DNA from: Gammaproteobacteria bacterium
Lineage (GTDB): Bacteria; Pseudomonadota; Gammaproteobacteria; Pseudomonadales; Azotimanducaceae
Reading direction: 5' to 3'
DNA length: 64,000 bases
NCBI GenBank assembly: GCA_030425195.1
Contig: JAUIAV010000007.1
Span: 124,001 to 188,000, forward strand
In this document: positions 1-10,031 of the stretch, piece after piece
Numbering within the stretch: position 1 is the stretch's first letter
Layout: every line of letters starts with the position of its first letter
Made by a program: the position numbers and the translations under genes
Notes under the pieces: model-generated
What the model was told of the DNA's origin: nothing
What the model saw: only the letters and a program-made list of their open reading frames with translations
The model's database searches: none

Positions 1-202
1 GTTCAGTGGTCGACCCCGAAGGGAATCACTCGCCACTTGTTCCCCTATATCGGGTGGCTGTCGGAAAACCTTAGGAATTTCGGTGTAATTGCGGGCCAGT
101 TAACGTTCGCGCCGTGCATCCGACCCGGGACGGCCCCAGGGAGCCTCTGAACAAGTATGCGCAACGCTGGCTTACGGAGCATTCGAATGTCCGGGAGGCT
201 CC
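1..202. other. Intergenic stretch downstream of flgL
   Basis: No convincing gene is seen. An inverted repeat (GGAGCCTC at 140-147, GAGGCTCC at 195-202) lies just past the flgL stop codon. Its loop is about 47 bases and no T-run follows, so it is at best a weak or factor-dependent transcript end. Confidence 0.3.
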
Positions 203-1396
203 TTAGAGGAAGTTGAACAGTGACAGGCCCTGCACCCGGGTGTAGGCCTGCTGCGCGGCCTGCAGTCCGGTGAGCTGCAGATTCAACCGGCCTACCGCTT
301 CCGCGAAATCCAGATCGCGCAGATCGCTCCGCGTGGTCTGCAGCTGAAGCTCGTATTCGTCGTTGGCGCCGGCCTGCGTGTCCAACTGGGAGAGACGGGT
401 ACCCACGTCCGTGCGCACCTCCACCAGCCGGTCGATGGCCTGGTCCAGATTGGCCAGGCCGCTGTTGAGCGCCGTCCGGGTCTGCGCGCGCGCCATATCC
501 GTCTCGCCCGTATTCTCGAGGGCCGTGGCGATGGCATCCAGCGTCGCGAACATGCTCTGGAAGCTGCTCGGCGCCACCTGGAAGCGGTCAGCCGGATCCG
601 GAACGCCTTCGATACGCACCTCGATGCCGCGGAAGGCGATGGTTTCACCTTCCGTGTAGGAGCCGGACTGGACCACCCCGCCACCGGAATCCACCACGTC
701 GAAGGTATCGCTGCCGGTGAAGACGATCTCGTAGGTGTCGCCGTCGTAGGCCGCCGGATCCACCACCGCACCGGGCAGGATGAGTCCCCCGCCCGTGTTG
801 CCGGACGCTGCGGCCACGGCAAAGGTGCCGTTGCCGGTAGGCACTTCGAAAAAGACGGCCGATCCCGGATCTCCATCGGGAATCTGCCGGGATTCGCTGA
901 TCCGAAGCTGCCGCTGCCCCTGATCGCCGTTGTAGACCACCCCGGCTGCGGTCCGGGAGAAAGGCTCGGAGCGACTCCTGAACCCGGCGAACAGATACTC
1001 ACCCTGGCCGTTCTGGCTGTTCGCCACCTCCAGCAGGGAGTCGGCGAGCTGCCGGATCTCGGTGGCGATCAGGCCGCGGCTCGCGGGGGTGTAGGTATCG
1101 TTGCTGCCCTGAACCACCAGCTCCCGGGCGCGCTGCAGCACATCCGTGGCATTGGACAGGGCATTGTCTTCCAGCGACAGGCGTACTCTGGCGAGCTCAC
1201 CGTTCTCCCGGAACTGGGTGATCCGCTCCAGAGTGGCATCCAGCTCCATGATCCGCTGAGTGGCCAGCGGATCGTCTGACGGCTTCACGATCCGATTACC
1301 CGTGGAGACCTGCAGCTGGGTTCGGGCCAGCTCAGACTGCTGATCGAGGATGGAATTGATGGCCAGACGCTGCATGGCGACGGTGGATATCCGCAT
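203..1396 (-). CDS. flgL: Flagellar hook-associated protein 3 FlgL
   Basis: FlgL (HAP3) is the extracellular adaptor joining FlgK to the flagellin filament. The first ~55 residues (MRISTVAMQRLAINS, then GNRIVKPSDDP) and the last ~45 (GRLNLQLTGLQAAQQAYTRV) are the paired helical end segments of the flagellin superfamily. Residues of about 150-290 form a variable beta-rich insert. The 397-residue length is normal. It is the last gene of the flg run, 5 bases after flgK, and its frame is intact. A separate late (sigma-28) promoter for flgKL is common in relatives, but I could not identify one here. Confidence 0.96.
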   Translation of the reverse strand: MRISTVAMQRLAINSILDQQSELARTQLQVSTGNRIVKPSDDPLATQRIMELDATLERITQFRENGELARVRLSLEDNALSNATDVLQRARELVVQGSNDTYTPASRGLIATEIRQLADSLLEVANSQNGQGEYLFAGFRSRSEPFSRTAAGVVYNGDQGQRQLRISESRQIPDGDPGSAVFFEVPTGNGTFAVAAASGNTGGGLILPGAVVDPAAYDGDTYEIVFTGSDTFDVVDSGGGVVQSGSYTEGETIAFRGIEVRIEGVPDPADRFQVAPSSFQSMFATLDAIATALENTGETDMARAQTRTALNSGLANLDQAIDRLVEVRTDVGTRLSQLDTQAGANDEYELQLQTTRSDLRDLDFAEAVGRLNLQLTGLQAAQQAYTRVQGLSLFNFL

Positions 1397-1401
1397 TGCT
1401 G

Positions 1402-3294
1402 TTACGTCCTGGTCATGTTCAGAACGGTCTGGAAGAGCACGTCGGCCACGCCGATCATCTGTGCCGTCGCCTGGTAGGCCTGCTGGAAGCGGATCATGTC
1501 GGCCGCCTCCTCATCCAGGTTCACGCCGGATACCGACAGCTGCTCGGTGATGGCCTGCTCCGTGATCGCATTCTGCGCGGTGAGACTGATGCCCGAGCGC
1601 CGGGTATCCGTGGCCACCTGGGAGACCAGGCTTTCGAACCGTTCCTGAACGCTCACGTTGCCGCCGCTGAAGATGCCTGAATCAAAGGCATCGGACAGGG
1701 CCTGAGCATTGCGGTTGTCACCGACGCCGCCTGCGTTCGAGGTGACCGTGAACGTATCACCGGCCGCCGGGGCGCCGCTGATCGTCACTTCCCAGCCGTT
1801 CACCTGAATAGGCGCATCCGGCGTGTAGGCGAAGCTGCCGCTCCCGTTCACGGAATAGGTGGCTGCATCCAGGAACTCGATGGTCACGGGATCGAGCAGC
1901 GCGGGATCGGTGACATCGACCACCCTGTCGCCACCGATGGATCCGCCGCCCGTGTTGCTGAGTGCGGCGTTGCTCACCACCGGCAGAGCGGCTGCCAGAG
2001 CGCGCGGGTCGTCGAGCACGAGGCCGAAATCCGCGGCGGCCGCTGCCGTGGGCCTGATCAGGAACTCATCACCCGCGGCCGGCGGTGTGTTCACCACCAG
2101 GCTGAGACCATCCGCCAGATACGGATCTAGGGCAGTCCCGCTGCCGGTCAGGGTCACAGCAGTGCCGGTGTCGAGCCGGGTCAGCGTGTAGGCACCGCCA
2201 TCGAAATCCAGCAGATAGTCGCTCACGGTCAGACCGTCCGCGGAAGCCACCTGCACGCTGATATCGCCGCCGCCCGCATTGTTCGTGCTGCCGATGACCT
2301 CGGGAGCCCCGACAGCAAAGAGATCGCCGCCCAGATTGCCATCCAGGTCCATCCCGTCCCGATGCTGCGCATTGAGCGCTTCGTTCAGCCCCACCGCCAG
2401 CTGACCCAGCGTATTGCGGGTGGGCTCGAGCATCTCCCGCCGGTAATCCAGCAGGCCGCCGATCTCGCCGCCGCTCACTCCGGTGAGCGTCATGGCCGAT
2501 CCCGTGGCCGTCACCAGGGCCACCTCGGGATTCGCGGCCGGAAACACACCCGCCGCCAGGGTCAGTTCGCTGGCCGTGCCGCCCAGCACCAGTGCCTGGC
2601 CATTCCCGGTAAAAACACTCACGGAGCCGTCGTCCTGCTCCACCACGTCCACGCCGATCCGCTCCGACAGCTGGCGCAGCACCAGATCCCGTTGATCCAG
2701 AAGATCGTTCGGCGGTGCGCCGCCGGCTGCCGCCCGGGCATCGCGGATGGCCAGGTTCAGATCCGCCACGGACTCGGACAGCGCATTGACCTGGGTGATC
2801 GCCGAGTCCAGCCGGGCGTTCACCTGCCCGTTCTGATCTTCCAGGCGCGCACTCAGCGTACCGAACCGGTCGGTCAGCACATTGGCCTGGCTGAGCGCAA
2901 CCTGCCTGGCACTGACCGAGGAAGGGTTGTCCGCAACCGTCTGCAGAGCGGCAAAGAAGTCCTGCAGCGGTGCCGCGAGACCGGAATCCGGACTGGCCAG
3001 CAGTCCGTCGAGACCGCCGGCGAGGTCGTTGAAGGAAGCCAGCCGGGACTGTTCCGATACGTTGTTGCGCAGAGCGTCCACCCGGTACTGATCGAGGATC
3101 CGGACCACGCTTTCGGGCTGCACACCGGTGCCGATGTAGCCGACACCCACATTCTGAGCGGGCAGCGTGCCGAAATTCACGCGCTGCCGGCTGTAACCTT
3201 CCGTGTTGACGTTGGCGATGTTGTGACTGGTGGTTGCCAGCGCACTCTGGAATGCGCGCAGGCCTGTCAGCGATGTGTTCAGTATGTCAGGCAT
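1402..3294 (-). CDS. flgK: Flagellar hook-associated protein 1 FlgK
   Basis: FlgK (HAP1) is the first hook-filament junction protein, assembled on the distal end of the hook. The N-terminus has the rod/hook-family signature (residues 1-40, with SHNIANVNTEGYSRQ). The C-terminus has the matching helix ending in RFQQAYQATAQMIGVADVLF. The centre (about 200-540) is a large beta-rich, Gly/Ala/Asp-rich region, as expected for a 630-residue FlgK. It follows flgJ by 20 bases and precedes flgL by 5, which fits co-transcription. Confidence 0.97.
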   Translation of the reverse strand: MPDILNTSLTGLRAFQSALATTSHNIANVNTEGYSRQRVNFGTLPAQNVGVGYIGTGVQPESVVRILDQYRVDALRNNVSEQSRLASFNDLAGGLDGLLASPDSGLAAPLQDFFAALQTVADNPSSVSARQVALSQANVLTDRFGTLSARLEDQNGQVNARLDSAITQVNALSESVADLNLAIRDARAAAGGAPPNDLLDQRDLVLRQLSERIGVDVVEQDDGSVSVFTGNGQALVLGGTASELTLAAGVFPAANPEVALVTATGSAMTLTGVSGGEIGGLLDYRREMLEPTRNTLGQLAVGLNEALNAQHRDGMDLDGNLGGDLFAVGAPEVIGSTNNAGGGDISVQVASADGLTVSDYLLDFDGGAYTLTRLDTGTAVTLTGSGTALDPYLADGLSLVVNTPPAAGDEFLIRPTAAAAADFGLVLDDPRALAAALPVVSNAALSNTGGGSIGGDRVVDVTDPALLDPVTIEFLDAATYSVNGSGSFAYTPDAPIQVNGWEVTISGAPAAGDTFTVTSNAGGVGDNRNAQALSDAFDSGIFSGGNVSVQERFESLVSQVATDTRRSGISLTAQNAITEQAITEQLSVSGVNLDEEAADMIRFQQAYQATAQMIGVADVLFQTVLNMTRT

Positions 3295-3314
3295 TTTCCA
3301 GGGAGCTCTCTTTC

Positions 3315-3752
3315 TTACTGCTCATTCAGGGCATTCCCAGAGTTTCCTGTATCGGCGGAATGCCCCGGTTCTTGAGTCACCGTCATCCGTGCCACCTCGG
3401 CATATGCCGCCCCGGCCTGCTGCGTAGAAGGGCCATTCCGTGCGCTGGTTGGCTCGAGGCCTGTGACATCACGCAGATGCGCCTCGATCATCTGGCGGAT
3501 GCCGACACCGTCGGTGGTGGAAAGACTGAGGGCAAGCTGCTGATCGAACATGTCCCGGTAGAAAAGGGACTGCTGGCTGTCGAAGGCACCGTCGCCCAGG
3601 CTCGCCTGGCGCATGCTTTTGAGCATCATGTGGGTGAAGACACTGGCGAACTGACCGGCCACCTCTTCGAGACGTCGGGATTCACCCGGACCGTTCACCC
3701 CATGCAGGGCGGCCAGGCTCTGAAAATCGGTGTAAACGGCCGGCGCAGTCAT
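3315..3752 (-). CDS. flgJ: Short FlgJ: rod-binding domain only
   Basis: FlgJ is the rod-assembly scaffold/cap protein in the periplasm. At 145 residues this is only the N-terminal rod-binding domain, with the conserved stretch FTHMMLKSMRQASLGDG near residues 35-52 followed by FYRDMFDQQLALSLS. The C-terminal glucosaminidase domain found in enteric and pseudomonad FlgJ (about 310 residues in total) is absent. The ORF stops cleanly and flgK starts 20 bases later, so no fused hydrolase remnant is left. A separate peptidoglycan hydrolase must open the wall for the rod if assembly follows the usual route. The start lies 2 bases after the flgI stop. Confidence 0.9.
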   Translation of the reverse strand: MTAPAVYTDFQSLAALHGVNGPGESRRLEEVAGQFASVFTHMMLKSMRQASLGDGAFDSQQSLFYRDMFDQQLALSLSTTDGVGIRQMIEAHLRDVTGLEPTSARNGPSTQQAGAAYAEVARMTVTQEPGHSADTGNSGNALNEQ

Positions 3753-3754
3753 GA

Positions 3755-4861
3755 TCAGATGACGATGAGCTCGGCGTGCAGAGACCCGGACTGCTTCAAC
3801 GCTTCAAGGATGGCCACCAGATCGCCCGGCGCAGCGCCCACCTCGTTGACCGCCCGGACGATGCTGTCCAGGCTGACGTCCGGATCGAACAGGAACATGT
3901 GGCCTCCATCCTCGGTCACCTCGATGTTCGAGTTGGGCGTGACCACCGTCTGACCGCCGCTGAAAGGCTCGGGCTGACTGACGTCGAAGTCCTCGGAGAT
4001 GGTCACCACCAGCGACCCGTGAGAGACCGCGGCCGGCGAGACACGCACGTTCGCACCGATGACCACCGTGCCGGTCCTGGAGTTGATGATCACCCTGGCG
4101 GGCGCTTCTGCAGGTGTGAATTCCAGATTCTCGATCATCGAAAGGTAGGTCACCCGCTGGGCCGGATCAGCTGGCGCCCGGACCTCCACCGAGATGGCGT
4201 CCACGGGCCATGCGGTATCGGCTCCCATTTCCGTGTTGATCCGCTGTGCGACCCGGGCCGCGGTGGAGAAGTCGCCCGCATGCAGATTCAGCATCATGTT
4301 CGGGCGGCTGCCGAAATCATTGGGTACCGAGCGCTCCACCGTGGCGCCGTTGGGGATCCGCCCGGCACTGGGAATGTTCACCGAAACGCTGGAACCGTCA
4401 TTGGCCTCCGCGCCGAAACCGCCCACTACCAGGTTGCCCTGAGCTACGGCATACACCTGACCATCCAGACCCTTCAGCGTGGTGACCAGGAGGCTGCCGC
4501 CGCGCAGACTTCTCGCGTTTCCGATCGAAGAAACCGTGACGTCGATCTGCTGGCCCGGCTTGGCAAACGGCGGCAGATCGGCATGCACGGAGACGGCGGC
4601 CACGTTCCTGAGCTGGGGTGACACACCCGGCGGCACCACCAGCCCGAGCTGAGCGAGCAGGTTCTTCAGAGCCTGGACGGTGAACGGCGCCTGTGATGTC
4701 TGGTCACCGGAACTGTCGAGACCCACCACCAGGCCGACACCGATGAGCTGATTGGTCCGCACCCCGGCGAAGCTGGCCACGTCCTTGATCCGGTCCGCCC
4801 GGGCGGGTGCCGCAGGCAGACACAGACAGAACGACAGAACGATGAGGTAGAGGTGCCGCAT
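3755..4861 (-). CDS. flgI: Flagellar P-ring protein FlgI
   Basis: FlgI builds the periplasmic P ring, the peptidoglycan bushing of the flagellar rod. Residues 1-22 are a Sec signal peptide ending ...APARA. The mature protein opens with the family hallmark [21 protein letters not shown] and continues GLDSSGDQT. The C-terminal end has [20 protein letters not shown], also typical. The 368-residue length is standard. It lies 14 bases after flgH. Confidence 0.98.
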   Translation of the reverse strand: MRHLYLIVLSFCLCLPAAPARADRIKDVASFAGVRTNQLIGVGLVVGLDSSGDQTSQAPFTVQALKNLLAQLGLVVPPGVSPQLRNVAAVSVHADLPPFAKPGQQIDVTVSSIGNARSLRGGSLLVTTLKGLDGQVYAVAQGNLVVGGFGAEANDGSSVSVNIPSAGRIPNGATVERSVPNDFGSRPNMMLNLHAGDFSTAARVAQRINTEMGADTAWPVDAISVEVRAPADPAQRVTYLSMIENLEFTPAEAPARVIINSRTGTVVIGANVRVSPAAVSHGSLVVTISEDFDVSQPEPFSGGQTVVTPNSNIEVTEDGGHMFLFDPDVSLDSIVRAVNEVGAAPGDLVAILEALKQSGSLHAELIVI

Positions 4862-4875
4862 TCAGTTCCTCCGGC

Positions 4876-5568
4876 TCAGAAGAGCGACCAGGGCGAGTTG
4901 AAGAAGCGGGCAAGGAATCCCATGCTGTTCGAGTCGTTGACCGCACCCTTGCCGCCGTAGCTGATTTCCGACAGGGCGAGCCGGTCTGATGTGACCGTGT
5001 TGTCGGTGCCGATGTCGATCGGCCGGACGATGCCGGTGATGGTCACGAACTCGCTGCCCTGATTCAGCGAAAGCTGTTTCCGGCCCGCTACCTTCAGATT
5101 CCCGTTCGGATACCGTTCCACCACGGTCACCGTGATCGTGCCGGCCAGCGAGTTGCTCTGAGAGCTGTCACCCTCACCGCGGAAGCTCTGATCCCCTTCG
5201 ATCGTGGCCGACAGCAGCGGCTGGCCATTGTGTGTCACCGGTCTCCCGAACAGCTCCGGATTGGCGTTCTCCACCGACGTCTGCTTCTTGGTGCTGGTGC
5301 TGGCCGACTTCGACGCATCCGTACGTTCCACCAGCAGCACGGTGAGAATGTCGCCCACGTTCTGAGCCTTCGGATCCTCGATGAATGCCGTGCTCTGGTA
5401 AGACGTGAAGATGGCACCATTGACCGGCCGCTGCGCTTCCAGCGTGGTCAGCGCGTCCGCGTAGTTCGGAGGGGGTGCCTCTCTCGGCACCATGGAGCAG
5501 CCCCAGAGGCCGGTCATGGCCAACGGGATCAGCGCCATCCGTCTGAGCGTCTCTTCCATGTGTTTCAT
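4876..5568 (-). CDS. flgH: Flagellar L-ring lipoprotein FlgH
   Basis: FlgH forms the outer-membrane L ring. A lipoprotein signal ends at LWGC with Cys24 as the lipidated residue. The family motifs NVGDILTVLLVERTDASKSA and FVTITGIVRPIDI are present, and the C-terminus runs SEISYGGKGAVNDSNSMG. The length of 230 is normal. A GGAGGGGAG tract sits directly before the first ATG. A second ATG three codons in (MEETLRR) is equally possible. Confidence 0.97.
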   Translation of the reverse strand: MKHMEETLRRMALIPLAMTGLWGCSMVPREAPPPNYADALTTLEAQRPVNGAIFTSYQSTAFIEDPKAQNVGDILTVLLVERTDASKSASTSTKKQTSVENANPELFGRPVTHNGQPLLSATIEGDQSFRGEGDSSQSNSLAGTITVTVVERYPNGNLKVAGRKQLSLNQGSEFVTITGIVRPIDIGTDNTVTSDRLALSEISYGGKGAVNDSNSMGFLARFFNSPWSLF

Positions 5569-5581
5569 CTCCCCTCCGCCC

Positions 5582-6367
5582 TTACAGGTTGTTGTTCACG
5601 TACTGGAGCATCTGATCGCTGGTGGCGATGGCCTTCGAGCTCATCTCGTAGGCACGCTGGGTCTCGATCATGGTTACCAGTTCCTCCACCACGTTCACGT
5701 TGGAGCCTTCCAGATAGCCCTGCTCGATGGTGCCGAGGCCATCCAGACCCGGGGTTCCCGGATTCGGGGGACCGGACGCCGCAGTCTCCAGGAAGAGGTT
5801 CTTGCCCCTCGGCTGAAGCCCGCCGGGATTGACGAAGTCCACCAGCTGCATGGTGCCCACCTGCACCGGTGCAGGCTGGCCGGAAAGCTGCACCGAGATG
5901 GTGCCGTCCGACCCCACCGAGAAATTCAGCACGCCGGGCGGCAGATTGATGCCCGGCTGCACGATGTAGCCGTTCGCGGTGACCAGCTGCCCGTCACGGT
6001 CCACCTGGAAGGACCCGTCCCGGGTGTAGGCGCTGGTTCCGTCCGGCAGCAGGATTTCGAAGAAGCCCCGTCCCTCGATGGCCATGTCCAGGGCGTTGCC
6101 CGTACTGTTCAGGTTGCCCTGAGTGAAGGTTCTCTCCGTGGCGACCACGCGCACGCCCGTGCCAAGGTGCAGACCGCTCGGTGACTGCGTGTCCTGAGAC
6201 GTCTGGCTGCCCGCCTGCTGAACGTTCTGATAGAGCAGATCCTCGAAGATCGGCCGGCCTCGCTTGAAGGCGGTGGTCGAGGCGTTGGCCAGGTTGTTGG
6301 AAACCACCGCCATTCTCGTCTGCTGCGCATCCAGGCCGGTCTTCGCGGCCCAAAGTCCCAGATTCAT
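5582..6367 (-). CDS. flgG: Flagellar distal rod protein FlgG
   Basis: FlgG forms the distal rod. It has the rod/hook N-terminal motif ([18 protein letters not shown], about residues 20-38), the core signature [17 protein letters not shown], and the C-terminal [20 protein letters not shown]. The 261-residue length matches FlgG rather than FlgF. It is flanked by flgH and flgF in the canonical order. Confidence 0.98.
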   Translation of the reverse strand: MNLGLWAAKTGLDAQQTRMAVVSNNLANASTTAFKRGRPIFEDLLYQNVQQAGSQTSQDTQSPSGLHLGTGVRVVATERTFTQGNLNSTGNALDMAIEGRGFFEILLPDGTSAYTRDGSFQVDRDGQLVTANGYIVQPGINLPPGVLNFSVGSDGTISVQLSGQPAPVQVGTMQLVDFVNPGGLQPRGKNLFLETAASGPPNPGTPGLDGLGTIEQGYLEGSNVNVVEELVTMIETQRAYEMSSKAIATSDQMLQYVNNNL

Positions 6368-6404
6368 CTTCTCATCTCCTTGATCCCTTTCCGTCCTGTT
6401 CCGA

Positions 6405-7148
6405 TCAGGACATCCGCATCAGCGTGGCGGACGCCGAGGCGTTGTCGTTCGCCACCTTCATCATCTGAACCTGCATCTCGTAACGCCGGGAGATGCCGAT
6501 CATGTCCACCATGGCGTCCACCACGTTCACGTTCGACCCTTCGAGCACGCCACTGGTCAGCCGCACGGCCGCATCGGCGTCAGCGTCGACACCTTCATAG
6601 GTGTGCATCAGGCCGTCCTCGCCCTTGTAGAGATCCGCCTGAGACGGATTCACGAGCTTGAGTCGCGCCACGCTGGCCATGGTTTCCGCACCCTGCCCTT
6701 TGGAAATCACGGAGATGGTGCCGTCACCTCCGATGCTGAGCTTCGTATGCGGAGGCACGGCCACCGGCCCGCCGTTCTCCCCCAGCACGGGATGTCCCGC
6801 CCCGGTCGTGAGCACACCCAGGGCAGTCACCCTGAGATCGCCGGAGCGGGTGTAAGCCTCGCTGCCATCCGGCGCCTGAACGGCCAGCCAGCCGTCACCG
6901 CTGATCGCCACGTCGAGCTCGTTTCCCGTGGTCATGACCGCACCTCTGGCCGCGTTCCAGCCGCCCGGCGACATGACCGTATTGACCCGGGTCTCATATC
7001 CCGGCCCTTCCACGTCCTGGCTCTGGAACATCTGCATCTGGGCACGGAAACCCGCGGTGTTGGCGTTCGCCAGATTGTGGCTCACCATGGCCTGGGCCCG
7101 TTCCAACTGCTTGGCCCCGTTCATGGCCACGTAGATCAGCTCGTCCAT
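6405..7148 (-). CDS. flgF: Flagellar proximal rod protein FlgF
   Basis: FlgF is a proximal rod subunit. The N-terminus is [20 protein letters not shown], then [15 protein letters not shown]. The core motif is [15 protein letters not shown], and the C-terminus carries [20 protein letters not shown]. The 247 residues, with the FlgF-type opening [12 protein letters not shown], separate it from FlgG. It sits between flgE and flgG. Confidence 0.97.
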   Translation of the reverse strand: MDELIYVAMNGAKQLERAQAMVSHNLANANTAGFRAQMQMFQSQDVEGPGYETRVNTVMSPGGWNAARGAVMTTGNELDVAISGDGWLAVQAPDGSEAYTRSGDLRVTALGVLTTGAGHPVLGENGGPVAVPPHTKLSIGGDGTISVISKGQGAETMASVARLKLVNPSQADLYKGEDGLMHTYEGVDADADAAVRLTSGVLEGSNVNVVDAMVDMIGISRRYEMQVQMMKVANDNASASATLMRMS

Positions 7149-7168
7149 CCGTTATGCCTCGCTAGCCG

Positions 7169-8386
7169 TCAGCGGATGTTGATGATGGTCTGGGTGATGG
7201 CATCGGCGGTGGAGATCACCTGAGCATTCGCCTGGAAGTTCCGCTGTGCCGTGATCATGTTCACCAGCTGATCGGTCAGATCCACGTTGGACGCTTCCAG
7301 CGCCCCGGCCTGAATCAGGCCGAAGGTGGCCGTCCCGGCTTCTCCCCGGAGCGCATCTCCGGAAGCAAAGGTTTCCACCCAGTTGGTGTCGCTGATCTGG
7401 CCCAGATTGCCCACGCTGGCGAAGTTCGAGAGGGCCACCTTGCCCAGCTCATCCGCACGACCGTTCGTGTAGCGGGCGAATACCACGCCGGTGGGATCGA
7501 TCTCGATGCCCGTCAGCCGGCCGGCGGTGAAGCCGTCCTGAGACAGGTTGTTCACCGCATAGTTGCCACCGAACTGAGTCGTCTGCGCCAGATCGAGCTC
7601 GAGGTTGATGTCGGCTGCACCGTTACCTGGCGGATAAGGCGGCAGCGTGAACAGGCCGCCCGCCGGCGCCACGATCTGTCCCGCGGAGTCGAAGGTCAGC
7701 GCGTTCGCGCCGCCCACGGGCGTGCCGTCCACCACCATGTGCGTGGTCCAGTCATTCACGGCCGCGCCCTTCACGAAGTAAACGGCTGCCGTGTGAGCGG
7801 ATCCGAGAGAGTCGTAGATCGTCGTGGAGGTGGTGTGATTGAAGCTGAACGGATCCGCCGGATCGAATACGGGGTTCGCCGGCACCGCAGCATCCGCCGG
7901 CAGATTTACCCCGAGCTCGATGGCACTGGTTGCCTGAGGTGGATTCTGTCCGGTCAGCAGCCGCAGATCCGTGAGCTCACCCGTGTTGAAGACACCGCCT
8001 CCCAGGGGCGGATAGACCTGGAGCCGCCGCCCGTCCGCGTCTCCCACATAGCCGTCCCGGTCCGCTGCGAAGGCTCCAGCCCGGGTGTAGCTGAGGGCGC
8101 CGCTGTTCGCCAGGGTGAAGAAACCCTGACCGGTAATGGCCAGATCCAGCGTATTGCCGGTGAAGTCCACGTTGCCCTGCGTATGCTCCTGGGCGATGTT
8201 CTTCAGCCGCACACCGCTGCCGATGGCATTTGAGGTGAGCGATTCCGAGCTCGCCGCGAACACTTCCGCGAATTCCGCGCGGGACTGCTTGAACCCGTTG
8301 GTGTTCGCGTTGGCGATGTTGTTGGCGGTGACACTGAGGTCGTCAGACGCGGCGTTCAGGCCGCTGAGTGCTATGTTGAAAGGCAT
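7169..8386 (-). CDS. flgE: Flagellar hook protein FlgE
   Basis: FlgE polymerises into the hook. Evidence is the opening MPFNIALSGLNAASDDLSVT and NNIANANTNGFKQSRAEFAE (about residues 24-43), LDLAITGQGFFTLAN, and the C-terminal MITAQRNFQANAQVISTADA. The 405-residue length is typical for a hook protein with a medium surface domain. It follows flgD, its capping protein, with a 59-base gap that is the longest inside the operon. I see no clear promoter in that gap. Confidence 0.98.
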   Translation of the reverse strand: MPFNIALSGLNAASDDLSVTANNIANANTNGFKQSRAEFAEVFAASSESLTSNAIGSGVRLKNIAQEHTQGNVDFTGNTLDLAITGQGFFTLANSGALSYTRAGAFAADRDGYVGDADGRRLQVYPPLGGGVFNTGELTDLRLLTGQNPPQATSAIELGVNLPADAAVPANPVFDPADPFSFNHTTSTTIYDSLGSAHTAAVYFVKGAAVNDWTTHMVVDGTPVGGANALTFDSAGQIVAPAGGLFTLPPYPPGNGAADINLELDLAQTTQFGGNYAVNNLSQDGFTAGRLTGIEIDPTGVVFARYTNGRADELGKVALSNFASVGNLGQISDTNWVETFASGDALRGEAGTATFGLIQAGALEASNVDLTDQLVNMITAQRNFQANAQVISTADAITQTIINIR

Positions 8387-8445
8387 GGTCTCTCCTTTAC
8401 GGGCGCTTCGCGCACCTGAAATCTGTCGTTAGATCCGAACCGCGT

Positions 8446-9120
8446 TCATGCGCCGATGCGACGTACGTCCGCCAGCGGTATTTCTCCCAGCTGTTCCAGA
8501 TTCAGCAGCACCCCGCCGGCATTGCCGAGGGTCACACTGTCGACTCTGGTTTCCAGCAGCACGGGCATCTGCTCCTGCATGCCGGCGGGGCCGGCGATGA
8601 CTTCGACCTGATAGGCCCCGGGTGCTGCCCGCTGTCCCCGATCGTCGAGCCCGTCCCAGTCGAAGTAGGCAAGTCCCGCTTCCTGCACACCCAGGTCCAT
8701 CCGCCGGACCAGCTGCCCGGCGGCATCGGTGATCTGCACCGTCATCGAGGGGGTCGCCGTAAGCAGCTCCGCCGCGCCGCGCAGGCCACCGGTGGTGCCC
8801 AGAACCCCGCAGCTCGCCGGGACCAGCACTTCCCGGCCGATCAGTCCGGATGCCTGCAGCGCCTGGTCCGAGTAGAGGGAGTCGGCAAACGACGCGAAGG
8901 AGTTCTGCAGGTCCTCGATCCCGGATACGGTGCCGAACTGGGCGAGCTGCCCGAGGAAATCCCCGTTCTCCATGGGTTTGAAGGGATCCTGATTCCGGAA
9001 CTGGGCGATCATCAGCTCGAGAAACGCTTCCTGCTGCAGGGCGCCATTCGACGGTGAACTCGAAGCGGTTTCAGGCTGACGGGTCAGCCCCAGATCGTTC
9101 AGCATGGCCAGATCAGGCAT
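8446..9120 (-). CDS. flgD: Flagellar hook cap / scaffolding protein FlgD
   Basis: FlgD caps the growing hook and is discarded afterwards. The conserved N-terminal segment (about residues 28-62) includes FLELMIAQFRNQDPFKPMEN and GDFLGQLAQFGTVSGI. The C-terminal half is a Tudor/Fn3-like domain with the typical YFDWDGLDDRGQRAAPGAY stretch. The length of 224 is normal. Confidence 0.97.
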   Translation of the reverse strand: MPDLAMLNDLGLTRQPETASSSPSNGALQQEAFLELMIAQFRNQDPFKPMENGDFLGQLAQFGTVSGIEDLQNSFASFADSLYSDQALQASGLIGREVLVPASCGVLGTTGGLRGAAELLTATPSMTVQITDAAGQLVRRMDLGVQEAGLAYFDWDGLDDRGQRAAPGAYQVEVIAGPAGMQEQMPVLLETRVDSVTLGNAGGVLLNLEQLGEIPLADVRRIGA

Positions 9121-9141
9121 CTTTCATCACTCCGATCGTGA

Positions 9142-9573
9142 CTACTGCCCGAGACGCAGGGTCCCGAGAAGCAGTTCCTTGGTGGTATTCAGGACTTCCA
9201 CGTTGCTCTGATAGGAACGGGAAGCGGACAGCATGTTCACCATCTCCTCGATGGGATTGACGTTGGTGGCGAACACGTAACCCTGCTCGTCCGCCAGCGG
9301 GTGAGAGGGTTCGTAACGTTTGACCGGGGGCGTTCCGCTCTCGACGATTCCCAGCACACGAACGCCGGTGGTTTCTGCCCCCTGCCGACCGGGCATGGAC
9401 AGACCCACCTCACGCATCTGAGCCGAGAACACCGGATGACGGGCCCGATAGGCCTCTTCCGGCCGCGTGGCCACGTTGTCCGCGTTCGCCAGATTACTCG
9501 CCGTCACATTCAGCCGGAGACTCTGAGCCCGCATCCCGGACCCGGCCAGATCAAAGACATCGAAGAGCGCCAC
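9142..9573 (-). CDS. flgC: Flagellar proximal rod protein FlgC
   Basis: FlgC is a proximal rod protein. It has MALFDVFDLAGSGMRAQSLR, then NVTASNLANADNVATRPEEA, a YVFATNVNPIEEMVNMLSAS segment and a C-terminal SRSYQSNVEVLNTTKELLL helix. The 143 residues are family standard. It starts 2 bases after flgB, so translational coupling is likely. Confidence 0.97.
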   Translation of the reverse strand: MALFDVFDLAGSGMRAQSLRLNVTASNLANADNVATRPEEAYRARHPVFSAQMREVGLSMPGRQGAETTGVRVLGIVESGTPPVKRYEPSHPLADEQGYVFATNVNPIEEMVNMLSASRSYQSNVEVLNTTKELLLGTLRLGQ

Positions 9574-9575
9574 GA

Positions 9576-9995
9576 CTATGCCCCTCCCTTGATCGCGTCA
9601 CGCAGGCCGCGGATCTTGCCGGACAGGAACATGAGACTCGCCTGATACTGCACCGCGTTCTCGGCGAACTTGCCCTGCTCCACTTCGGCTTCCACCGTGT
9701 TGCCGTCCAGCGTCGGCTGATACGGGTTCCGGTACATCAGCTTCGGCGCTCCGCCACTGCCGACGCGTATGTGCGCGGTCTGGGTGGTCGCCATGGACAC
9801 GCCGGGCACAGCCTGACCGGTCCGGCTGAAGCCCTGGGTTCGGAGCACGTCCTCGAAACGGATGTCCCGGGCCTTGAAGTTCGGCGTGTCGGCGTTGGTC
9901 AGGTTGGAAGCAAGCACCCTGGAACGGGCGCTGCGGAACTCCAGGGCGGGTGCGTGCACGCCGAAATGCCGTTCGAGGATGGAATTCTGGGTCAT
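9576..9995 (-). CDS. flgB: Flagellar proximal rod protein FlgB
   Basis: FlgB is the first rod subunit of the operon. It contains the signature VLASNLTNADTPNFKARDIR (about residues 27-46), an NTVEAEVEQGKFAENAVQYQ stretch and a C-terminal SGKIRGLRDAIKG. The length is 139. It is the promoter-proximal gene of the flg cluster, with its start about 37 bases downstream of a perfect sigma-54 element. Confidence 0.97.
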   Translation of the reverse strand: MTQNSILERHFGVHAPALEFRSARSRVLASNLTNADTPNFKARDIRFEDVLRTQGFSRTGQAVPGVSMATTQTAHIRVGSGGAPKLMYRNPYQPTLDGNTVEAEVEQGKFAENAVQYQASLMFLSGKIRGLRDAIKGGA

Positions 9996-10031
9996 CGACC
10001 GAGCTCATGCCGTTGCATCACCGACAGATGA

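Noticed and set aside
1-202. Standard intrinsic terminator for the flg operon
   Set aside because: The inverted repeat at 140-147/195-202 has a loop of about 47 bases and no T-run.
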